Origin: an uncultured Eubacteriaceae bacterium
GTDB lineage: Bacteria > Bacillota > Clostridia > Eubacteriales > UBA1433
Assembly (NCBI GenBank): GCA_937880125.1
Contig: CALFLU010000113.1
Location: 1-6,085, forward strand
Reading direction: 5' to 3'
DNA: 6,085 nt
Of this stretch, positions 1-5,575 are shown one piece after another; the stretch's first letter is position 1, and each line of letters begins with the position of its first letter. A program made the position numbers and the translations under genes. The notes under the pieces were generated by a model. That model was not told the DNA's origin. It worked only from the letters and a program-made list of their open reading frames with translations, and searched no databases.

Positions 1-939
1 ACCGGCCATGGCTGTTTTCAAAAGCGAGGAGGTAATAACGCTCTTTGCAATTTTTTTAGCGTCTTCTTCGCTTATAGCACCTTGGACATTGCACTCAATC
101 AGTTTGTCTGCCCCTTCGCCGTCGCGGGCGATTTCACGGGACAAATACACGCTTACATAGCGCAGCACACTTACAAAATCCTCATAGGCAGCATTTTTTT
201 CCGCAATTTCGCCATTGCCTGCAAAGCCGTTTGCCATAACACAGGCAATGTCGTTGGTGGACGTGTCTCCGTCGATGCTGATCATATTAAAAGTATCTGC
301 CACCACACCACCCAAGGCGCTTTTCAGCATTGCCGAAGAAATGGCGACATCTGTTGTGATAAAGGCAAGCATTGTTCCCATATTGGGGTGAATCATGCCC
401 GATCCCTTGGCAATGGCTCCCATTGTACAGGGCACACCATCGATTTCAAAGGCAACGGTAATTTCCTTTGCCCTTGTATCCGTCGTCATAATGGCATAGG
501 CCGCCTGCATGCCGTCTTCATCGCTCAGCGATGCATACAGCGCCGGCAGTGCGTTTTCAATGGGCTCCAGCGGAAGAGATTTACCGATAACCCCTGTGGA
601 AGAAACAATAATATCCTGCGGCGCAATCCCCGTGGTTTTCGCAGCCAGCGCACACATGGCCGCTGCTTTTTCGTCTCCGTCCGGATTGCAGGAGTTGGCA
701 TTGCCGCTGTTGACAATAATTGCCTGTGCATAGCCGTCTGCCACATTTTTCATCGTTTGGCGCAAGGGGGATGCTTTTACTTTATTGAGCGTAAAAGTAC
801 ATGCCACATTGGCTCTTTTTTCACTGATTATCAACGCCAGATCGTTTTTCGATTTATTTCTGCGAATGCCGCTGTGTATGCCTCCGGCCATAAAGCCCTT
901 TGGTGCCGCCACATTGCCTTTGATTAATTTCATTTCCAT
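1..939 (-). CDS. argJ: ArgJ, glutamate N-acetyltransferase (partial, 3' end outside window)
   Basis: Reading the minus strand from ATG at 939 gives 313 open residues that run off the left edge. ArgJ proteins are usually about 390-410 residues, so roughly the last 80-95 are missing. ArgJ moves the acetyl group from N-acetylornithine to glutamate; some members also use acetyl-CoA. It is a cytoplasmic enzyme that cleaves itself into two chains. Visible family motifs are NSGNANSC (77-84), STGVIG (114-119), the cleavage segment GSGMIHPNMGTML (179-191), SIDGDTSTND (221-230) and RDGEGADK (272-279). Thr189 should be the nucleophile freed by cleavage; the residue before it is Gly rather than the textbook Ala. 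The start at 939 follows GAGG with 8 nt spacing; an in-frame ATG at 933 is a weaker alternative. The gene begins 17 nt after the argC stop, so the two are surely co-transcribed. Confidence 0.96.
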   Translation of the reverse strand, partial: MEMKLIKGNVAAPKGFMAGGIHSGIRRNKSKNDLALIISEKRANVACTFTLNKVKASPLRQTMKNVADGYAQAIIVNSGNANSCNPDGDEKAAAMCALAAKTTGIAPQDIIVSSTGVIGKSLPLEPIENALPALYASLSDEDGMQAAYAIMTTDTRAKEITVAFEIDGVPCTMGAIAKGSGMIHPNMGTMLAFITTDVAISSAMLKSALGGVVADTFNMISIDGDTSTNDIACVMANGFAGNGEIAEKNAAYEDFVSVLRYVSVYLSREIARDGEGADKLIECNVQGAISEEDAKKIAKSVITSSLLKTAMAG

Positions 940-956
940 TTTGTTTTCCTCACAAT

Positions 957-1994
957 CTATATACAAGGCGGAATATAGTCCAACCCCGCCTGCTGCGCAA
1001 TGCCCAGCACAATATTCATATTTTGAATCGCCTGACCCGCCGCGCCTTTAACCATGTTGTCAATGGCGCTCACAATCACAATGCGCCCGGTGCGCTCGTC
1101 CTTATGCAATGAGATGTTGCAATAGTTTGAATAGCGCACGTATTTGACATTGCTCGTCTCACCGATGGGCATAATGCGAACAAATTGCGCATCTTTGTAA
1201 AAATCTTCATAAATCCCATGAATTTCTTCCAAACTTTTATCTGCTGTCAAGCTGGCATAGGCCGTTGTTAGGATGCCTCTGTTAATGGGCAGCAAATGCG
1301 GCACAAATGTCACATAAACCTTTTGTTTAGCATAATGGCTCAGCGTCTGCTCAATTTCGGGGGTGTGCCTGTGCGTCGCTGTTTTATAGGGGGCAAAGGC
1401 CTCGTTGCATTCGGGAAAATGGGTTGCTTGGGTCATGGCGCGCCCTGCGCCGCTTACCCCGGACTTAGAGTCAATGATAATGGTATTGTTATCAATAAGC
1501 CCTTGGACGATGGCAGGCACCAGTGCCAATGCTGCGCTGGTGGGATAGCATCCCGGATTTGCGATGATGGTTTTATTTTTGATTTCTTCTCCGTTCAACT
1601 CAGGCAACGCATAAATCGCCTTTTCATGCAGCTCATGAAACTGATAGCGGTTTTCATACCACTGCGTATATTCTTCTTCGCTGTGCAGTCTGAAATCTGC
1701 CCCTAGGTCAATGAATATTTTTTCATTTTTTGCACATTGCCAGGCAATGTTTTCACTGAGTCCGTGCGGCAGCGAGGCAAAGACCACATCGCTCTTTTCG
1801 ATGGTGGATTGCTCGTCTTCTAACACAGCGTCATAAATCTGCGCCAAGGCGGGATAGACTTCGCTGATTTTCTTTCCCTTATAAGAGACGGATGAGATTG
1901 CCGCAATTTCTGCCTGAGGATGCATCAGCAAGAGTCTTACCAACTCAACACCTGCGTATCCTGTTGCACCGATGATGCCCACTTTATATTTCAT
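957..1994 (-). CDS. argC: ArgC, N-acetyl-gamma-glutamyl-phosphate reductase
   Basis: This complete 345-residue protein matches the usual ArgC length. ArgC reduces N-acetylglutamyl phosphate to the semialdehyde with NADPH, the third step of arginine (ornithine) synthesis in the cytoplasm. The N-terminal nucleotide-binding motif GATGYAG is at residues 9-15. The catalytic cysteine is Cys149 in ANPGCYPTSAAL. The family segments SGVSGAGR (178-185), HRHTPEIEQ (208-216), VPHLLPINRG (231-240) and the C-terminal KGAAGQAIQNMN (316-327) are all present. The ATG at 1994 follows GAGGTG with 7 nt spacing, which supports this start. It is the first gene of an argC-argJ operon; the order argCJ(BDF) is standard in Bacillota. 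A promoter and ARG box lie just upstream. Confidence 0.98.
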   Translation of the reverse strand: MKYKVGIIGATGYAGVELVRLLLMHPQAEIAAISSVSYKGKKISEVYPALAQIYDAVLEDEQSTIEKSDVVFASLPHGLSENIAWQCAKNEKIFIDLGADFRLHSEEEYTQWYENRYQFHELHEKAIYALPELNGEEIKNKTIIANPGCYPTSAALALVPAIVQGLIDNNTIIIDSKSGVSGAGRAMTQATHFPECNEAFAPYKTATHRHTPEIEQTLSHYAKQKVYVTFVPHLLPINRGILTTAYASLTADKSLEEIHGIYEDFYKDAQFVRIMPIGETSNVKYVRYSNYCNISLHKDERTGRIVIVSAIDNMVKGAAGQAIQNMNIVLGIAQQAGLDYIPPCI

Positions 1995-2011
1995 TTACAA
2001 TCACCTCTCCG

Positions 2012-2029
2012 TTTGTATTATTATTCATT
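2012..2029 (-). promoter_or_regulatory. ARG box (ArgR/AhrC operator) for argCJ
   Basis: Read on the minus strand this is AATGAATAATAATACAAA. It fits the established ArgR consensus WNTGAATWWWWATTCANW at 17 of 18 positions; the only departure is ATACA for ATTCA. It also resembles the Bacillus AhrC form. It lies between the predicted argC transcription start (about 2034) and the argC ribosome binding site, where a bound hexamer would block initiation or early elongation. The assignment rests on the sequence match plus position; no regulator gene is in the window. Confidence 0.8.
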
Positions 2030-2032
2030 TTT

Positions 2033-2050
2033 AGATTATAATTATACATC
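2033..2050 (-). promoter_or_regulatory. Possible second, weaker ARG box
   Basis: This 18-bp stretch is separated from the strong box by exactly 3 bp, giving 21 bp between centres, the spacing of tandem ARG boxes in Escherichia coli. On the minus strand it reads GATGTATAATTATAATCT. Only the half-site TGTAT and the A/T core fit well, with about five consensus positions missed. It overlaps the -10 box, so part of its A/T content may simply be promoter sequence. Confidence 0.4.
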
Positions 2051-2068
2051 AAGTTCCAAAAAAAGCAA
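2041..2068 (-). promoter_or_regulatory. Predicted argC promoter
   Basis: On the minus strand a -35 box TTGCTT (2068-2063) is followed by a 16-bp spacer and a perfect -10 box TATAAT (2046-2041). Transcription would start near 2034, giving a leader of about 40 nt before argC. A second TATAAT directly downstream (2040-2035) is at poor spacing from this -35. The ARG boxes overlap and follow this promoter, as expected for a repressed arginine operon. Confidence 0.65.
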
Positions 2069-2105
2069 ATAAAATCAATTATTTTTTAAAAAAATTGATT
2101 TTATT
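2068..2105 (-). terminator. AT-rich perfect hairpin after the helicase-loader gene, possible terminator
   Basis: A perfect 13-bp inverted repeat (arms 2068-2080 and 2093-2105) encloses a 12-nt A/T loop. It starts 8 bases past the stop of the helicase-loader gene and is followed on the minus strand by a run of seven T (2062-2056). Position and T run suggest a terminator for the dnaD operon. The stem has only one G-C pair, so it would be weak, and the arms reach the argC -35 box. Confidence 0.45.
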
Positions 2106-2113
2106 GACTTATT

Positions 2114-3076
2114 TTAGTTTAATTTTAATCTCAAATCGCCGCCCACAAACTCATAGGGCGTAAAATATCCCATGATTCGCGACAAGATTCTGTCCGAATA
2201 CATTTCGTTTAATTCGTTCAAATTTAAATTCGTCGATAAGATAATTTGTCGCTTATCCAACAATCGTTTATTGAGCAAATTAAAAAACTCGTCAACGGCA
2301 AAGTCTGTAGCATTTTCCGTGCCCAAATCATCAATGGCAAGCAAATCGCAAGTATACAGTGCATCCACAAACGAGGAATCGATGGTTTGTGCATATTCAC
2401 TGAGCTTGCTTTTTCGCAACAGGTCAATGAGGTCATATGCCGTCATATACACCACATACACACCCTTTTGCAAAAGCTCGGCAACGATGCAATTGATCAT
2501 AAAGGTCTTGCCCACCCCCGGCGCCCCCGTAAAAATCAAATTTCCCGATTCTCTGCCGAACGTGGCCGTATAGTGCAGGCAGTCGCTTGATATTTTTTTG
2601 ATGTTTTGGCGCGGATTTTTTTGTCCCTTTTGCGCTTTGTTTGAATAGAGTTCAAAATTAAAGGTGTCAAAATTTTCTCTTTCCAAAACCGAAAGAAGCG
2701 ATTTTTCGCCATAAAGCTTTGCCGCCACCTGCTGCTTAAAACAAATGCAAACCTCTGTTCCTGTCATGCCGCTGTCATCACATTTTTTACATTTAAAATC
2801 CGGCAAAAAGTCTTCTTCTCTCTGTCCCGCACTTTTCAAAAGCTGCTTTTTTTGCAGCTTCAACTCTTCCATTTTTTTAAGCAGTTCTTGCTTGTCACCT
2901 TCTTTGACATGCAAGGACTCGAGCATGGCAATGCCCAAGCGGGCAATTTCGTCTTCAATTTCACTGAGTCCCTCGATTTTTGCAAAGGCTTTGCCCTTGC
3001 GTGCCTGTGCCTGGGCAGTAGCCTTTTCACGCCGCAGCGCATACTCTTTTTGCGTTTCTTCAATCAGCCTTTTCAT
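2114..3076 (-). CDS. DnaC/DnaI-type AAA+ helicase loader with Cys4 motif
   Basis: This 320-residue protein belongs to the DnaC/DnaI family of AAA+ ATPases that load the replicative helicase. Residues about 1-90 are charged and helical (likely coiled coil and partner-binding). A Cys4 motif follows (C96-x2-C99...C110-x-C112), probably binding zinc like the N-terminal region of Bacillus DnaI. The AAA+ core has Walker A GAPGVGKT (184-191), Walker B LLAIDDLG (245-252), sensor-1 STN (281-283) and DRILSRI (295-301) with likely arginine-finger or sensor arginines. All key ATPase residues are present. The ATG at 3076 follows GGAGG with 6 nt spacing and lies inside the 3' end of the DnaD-family gene (17-bp overlap), suggesting coupled translation. 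IstB transposition ATPases share this core, but there is no istA or IS end, and the DnaD neighbour favours a chromosomal loader. Confidence 0.93.
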   Translation of the reverse strand: MKRLIEETQKEYALRREKATAQAQARKGKAFAKIEGLSEIEDEIARLGIAMLESLHVKEGDKQELLKKMEELKLQKKQLLKSAGQREEDFLPDFKCKKCDDSGMTGTEVCICFKQQVAAKLYGEKSLLSVLERENFDTFNFELYSNKAQKGQKNPRQNIKKISSDCLHYTATFGRESGNLIFTGAPGVGKTFMINCIVAELLQKGVYVVYMTAYDLIDLLRKSKLSEYAQTIDSSFVDALYTCDLLAIDDLGTENATDFAVDEFFNLLNKRLLDKRQIILSTNLNLNELNEMYSDRILSRIMGYFTPYEFVGGDLRLKLN

Positions 3077-4025
3077 CGCTCTCCTCCGTCTTGCTCAGCC
3101 AACGTTTTTCCAATTCCGCGAAGTCATATTCGTGGGCATTGGATAATTTATGCTTGCTTTTTTTGCGCACCGGGCTTTTTTTCGGTCTTTCTTTGATTTC
3201 GCCGCCTTCAAACCAATCTTTCAACACACTGTCCACATATTTAATGCTCGGTTTGTCCACGGCCACGGTGGTATCCAGTGCCTTTTGTATGGTTTCCATG
3301 TCAAATCCGTAGGTATCAAACCAGCCGTCCATGAGTTTTTGTTCGGCTCTGCTGGGTGTGCGGTTGAATCCGAGGTATTTAAATATTCGAAAATATTGAT
3401 CCCATTTTGTTTTGTTTTCGGTCAGATAATCCAGACCTTCATCATAGGTGCGCACCTTTGCGTCATACCAATTTTGCGCCACTTGGCTCACATAATTCAA
3501 CTCTGTGTGTCCTCTTGAGGCACAATCGTGAATCAAAAGCAGCACGGTTTGCGCCGTAAATCCGAAGTCATCTATCCAGGCATTCATCACGGTGAGTTCT
3601 TTGGACGAAAGCGGTCGATTATAGACATCTTCAATTTCCAAAAACATCTGTCTGCGTTTCTTTTCTTTTTCTTGCAGCTCTCTGTTTTCTCGCTTTGTAT
3701 CCCGACGCGACGACAGCACCACGGACTTGATATTCAAATATTGAATGGTTTTTTCTTCTTTGTTGGTTTGTATAATGCGAATAATGCCCTCGTTTTGCCA
3801 ATAGAGCCAGGCTTTGTTGACATCGCTTTCCAAGAGCCCCAGCGCAGAGGCAATATCCGCATCTTTCATGGCCACTTGCATGCCGTAGAACGCATATTTC
3901 AATCCCCAAAGATAGACTTTGACATATTCTCCGTCCGCATTGGGCATGTAGTGGTTGATAAAGATATTTTCGACAATGGTTGCACCCATGTCTTCATTAT
4001 TCAAAAGATATTCAAATTTATTCAT
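3060..4025 (-). CDS. DnaD-family replication initiation/primosome protein with tandem DnaD C-terminal domains
   Basis: This 321-residue protein is DnaD-like. Residues about 1-105 resemble the winged-helix N-terminal domain of the family, including ADIASALGLLESDVNKAW (56-73). A charged linker (about 108-128, rich in R, K and E) follows. Two copies of the DnaD/DnaB_2 C-terminal domain then appear: residues 133-186 ending YVSQVAQNW, and 213-272 ending YVDSVLKDW. Both keep the YxxxxxxxW signature linked to DNA binding in DnaD. The tail (278-294) is lysine-rich and probably binds DNA. The family acts in the primosome, opening DNA and recruiting the loader and helicase. The ATG at 4025 is fixed by an in-frame TAA two codons upstream; the ribosome site (AGG, 7 nt spacing) is weak. 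It is first in an operon with the overlapping helicase-loader gene. Confidence 0.93.
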   Translation of the reverse strand: MNKFEYLLNNEDMGATIVENIFINHYMPNADGEYVKVYLWGLKYAFYGMQVAMKDADIASALGLLESDVNKAWLYWQNEGIIRIIQTNKEEKTIQYLNIKSVVLSSRRDTKRENRELQEKEKKRRQMFLEIEDVYNRPLSSKELTVMNAWIDDFGFTAQTVLLLIHDCASRGHTELNYVSQVAQNWYDAKVRTYDEGLDYLTENKTKWDQYFRIFKYLGFNRTPSRAEQKLMDGWFDTYGFDMETIQKALDTTVAVDKPSIKYVDSVLKDWFEGGEIKERPKKSPVRKKSKHKLSNAHEYDFAELEKRWLSKTEESDEKAD

Positions 4026-4057
4026 TGTTTAACCTATGGTTTATCTAAAGTCTAAAT

Positions 4058-4066
4058 ATTATATCA
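4058..4066 (-). promoter_or_regulatory. Extended -10 promoter of the DnaD-family operon
   Basis: The minus strand reads TGATATAAT, a perfect -10 box (4063-4058) with the TGn extension. The -35 position holds TGTGAT, a poor match, so the extension probably carries recognition. Transcription would start near 4051, about 26 nt before the DnaD ATG. The 10-mer CTGTGATAAT at 4078-4087 lies where the -35 box would be and recurs upstream of the patatin-like gene. Confidence 0.65.
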
Positions 4067-4120
4067 TTTCATGCCCCATTATCACAGTCATTTTTTGTAT
4101 CCGACCATGCTGCAGATCAA

Positions 4121-4151
4121 ATTAAAAAAGACTATGCCTCGCACAGTCTTT
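4121..4151 (-). terminator. Intrinsic terminator of the patatin-like gene
   Basis: On the minus strand AAAGACTGTGC (4151-4141), loop GAG (4140-4138) and GCATAGTCTTT (4137-4127) form an 11-bp stem with one G-U pair. The strand continues as a run of six T (4129-4124) and then AATTT. It begins 19 bases past the stop of the patatin-like gene and separates that gene from the DnaD operon. The opposite strand has a shorter T-rich tract, so it may work weakly in both directions. Confidence 0.88.
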
Positions 4152-4170
4152 GTTTATTTTCTTCTCGGGG

Positions 4171-5469
4171 CTAATATATCAGCAAATACACCAGTGTGAT
4201 AATGACAATTTTCATTTCCGGCTTCATGGACTGAATAAAATTCATAAAAATATTGGAATCTTTCGGTGCACAGAGAAAATAAATTAAATTAATGGCAGGG
4301 CTGGATTCGTCTGTAAAGCTCGGTAATTCTTTTCGATTGCCCATCGCCTTTAAAATATTTTCTTCATCTTGGATGGCTTTGAGATTTTTTTGAATGATGT
4401 TGTTGGCGCTGAGAATAATTTCATTGATCAGCGCATCGGGGCTGTAGCGCTTTGCCCGCTCAATATAGAGCATGGCTGCAGAAGTCTCCAGGGCGCTCAA
4501 ATACACATCGTTGTTGCGATAGCGTCCGATTTGCGTGAGCATCTCCACTCCTTTGAGCAAATTCGCCTGAATTTCTGTGTTGTGCACCCCGATCATACGT
4601 CCGATTTTTTCATCGATATCTTCCAAAAACGGCATGCAAAGGTGCGATTGAAACCACTCGTAGAGGCTTGAGGAAGCCTTTAAATCAATATAGTATTCTT
4701 TGCCCGCCAATATTTTCATGGCTTTTAGCGTATCGAGCAAACCCAATTGAATGTTTCTTTTTAAACTTTCGAAGGTGTGGGTATAAGACAGACCCAAATA
4801 CTCCGAATTATCCACAACAATAAAATTTTCATTGGGGTATCTTTCCGCCAGTTTATCGCCGTTGTATAAATAGGGTGTCAGAATGCATTGAGCCTTTTTT
4901 TCGCTTACCGCCCTGTAGGCGGCATCGTCCAGCAAATTAATGTCATGATCCGAGCTGCTGATAGAAAAAAACAAATAAGAGAGCAAACTGAATTTGATGG
5001 TGTTGACCAATTGTCCGGGGCGAATGGTGTCCATATTCAGCGTCATCGCCTTGTAGTCGCCCACCGAGATAATGGGAATATGCACACAAATATCTCTGCT
5101 GCGTATCACCTCTTCATCGATATGCGCCCTGAGCAGTGCATCGAGCTCTACCAGCACCTGCTCGTTTCCTTTGGCAATGCGCTTGATAAGCGCCAAAATT
5201 TGTTTATTGTCAGGGGTTGCAAGGTTTTCGGAATATTTGCGGCGCAGATTATAAAAGTCCGAAAATATTTTGCTGTCGGAGGCTCTTGTCCAAAGGCGCA
5301 CGGCTTTTTCAAAGTCGCCTTGCGCAAAAAGAGCGGCATTGATGGCGCCAAAAGCGGCTCCAGCAATATCGCTGATTGCTGCGTTATTATCCATGCAGGC
5401 TTTCCACATGCCCAATTCAAACATGCTTTTTCCGTCGTCACTGCCTAAAACCATGCAGCATTCCAGCAT
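4171..5469 (-). CDS. Patatin-like fold protein lacking the catalytic serine (predicted pseudoenzyme)
   Basis: This intact 432-residue protein follows the layout of clostridial patatin-like phospholipases of about 400 residues. Active patatins have a GGGxxG oxyanion loop, a GxSxG nucleophile elbow and an Asp in DG[GA]. Here the first element is GSDDGKS (9-15) before MFELGMWKA, so the three glycines read S-D-D. The elbow is GAAFGAINAAL (37-47), placing Ala39 at the nucleophile position. The Asp motif is LLDDAAY (179-185): Asp181 remains but both following glycines are lost. Flanking segments match the family: QGDFEKAVRLW (50-60), HIDEEVIRS (116-124) and KRNIQLGLLDTLKAMKILAGKEYYI (237-261). Residues about 280-420 are helical without a domain I recognise, and the last 13 residues are very hydrophobic. 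The start has GGAGGT at 6 nt. Its own promoter and terminator, and the absence of stops, argue against a decaying pseudogene. Lipase activity is unlikely; its role is unknown. Confidence 0.85.
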   Translation of the reverse strand: MLECCMVLGSDDGKSMFELGMWKACMDNNAAISDIAGAAFGAINAALFAQGDFEKAVRLWTRASDSKIFSDFYNLRRKYSENLATPDNKQILALIKRIAKGNEQVLVELDALLRAHIDEEVIRSRDICVHIPIISVGDYKAMTLNMDTIRPGQLVNTIKFSLLSYLFFSISSSDHDINLLDDAAYRAVSEKKAQCILTPYLYNGDKLAERYPNENFIVVDNSEYLGLSYTHTFESLKRNIQLGLLDTLKAMKILAGKEYYIDLKASSSLYEWFQSHLCMPFLEDIDEKIGRMIGVHNTEIQANLLKGVEMLTQIGRYRNNDVYLSALETSAAMLYIERAKRYSPDALINEIILSANNIIQKNLKAIQDEENILKAMGNRKELPSFTDESSPAINLIYFLCAPKDSNIFMNFIQSMKPEMKIVIITLVYLLIY

Positions 5470-5490
5470 ACTCGCACCTCCGGTTGATAC

Positions 5491-5499
5491 ATTATATCA
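5491..5499 (-). promoter_or_regulatory. Extended -10 promoter of the patatin-like gene
   Basis: The minus strand reads TGATATAAT, a perfect -10 box (5496-5491) with the TGn extension. The -35 region (about 5514-5519, AATGCT) is poor. The start would be near 5484, leaving a leader of about 14 nt, just enough for the GGAGGT ribosome site. A 6-bp inverted repeat TTGATA/TATCAA (5484-5489 and 5495-5500) covers the -10 box and start site and could be an operator. Confidence 0.65.
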
Positions 5500-5517
5500 A
5501 ATTATCACAGAAAAGCA

Positions 5518-5546
5518 TTTACTTTTTTCGTAAAATGGTGAATAAT
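5518..5546 (+). promoter_or_regulatory. Predicted queT promoter
   Basis: TTTACT (5518-5523), a 17-bp spacer and AATAAT (5541-5546) match the sigma-A consensus at 4 of 6 and 5 of 6 positions. Transcription would begin near 5553, leaving about 23 nt before the TTG at 5576. If correct, this excludes the GTG at 5552 as a useful start and leaves no room for a leader riboswitch. It is back to back with the patatin-like gene's promoter. Confidence 0.5.
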
Positions 5547-5557
5547 GACCTGTGGAC

Positions 5558-5564
5558 GAGGAGG
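5558..5564 (+). promoter_or_regulatory. Ribosome binding site GAGGAGG that decides the queT start
   Basis: GAGGAGG is the only good Shine-Dalgarno sequence near the queT 5' end. It lies inside the reading frame if the upstream GTG (5552) were used, and that GTG has no ribosome site of its own. It lies 11 nt before the TTG at 5576, a long but workable spacing. It is flanked by TGTG (5551-5554) and CACA (5565-5568), which could place it in the loop of a small 4-bp hairpin. Confidence 0.65.
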
Positions 5565-5575
5565 CACACCCTATC

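Noticed and set aside
82..927. A 281-codon open frame on the plus strand opposite argJ
   Set aside because: The minus strand encodes a continuous ArgJ with all motifs. The plus-strand product is rich in Cys and His with no recognisable fold, and is a shadow of the antisense gene.
2114..3076. The AAA+ protein as an IstB transposition helper of an IS21-type element
   Set aside because: No istA-like transposase or IS ends are present, and its overlap with a DnaD-family gene points to a chromosomal helicase loader.
3528..4055. A 175-codon plus-strand open frame opposite the DnaD-family gene
   Set aside because: It has no family resemblance and is fully antisense to a well-supported gene.
4888..5448. 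A 186-codon plus-strand open frame opposite the patatin-like gene
   Set aside because: It is antisense to a coherent patatin-fold protein and has no recognisable motif.
5425..5448. GSDDGKS in the patatin-like protein as a Walker A nucleotide-binding motif
   Set aside because: It has only three residues between the first Gly and GKS where Walker A needs four, and it aligns with the patatin oxyanion loop. No Walker B motif follows.
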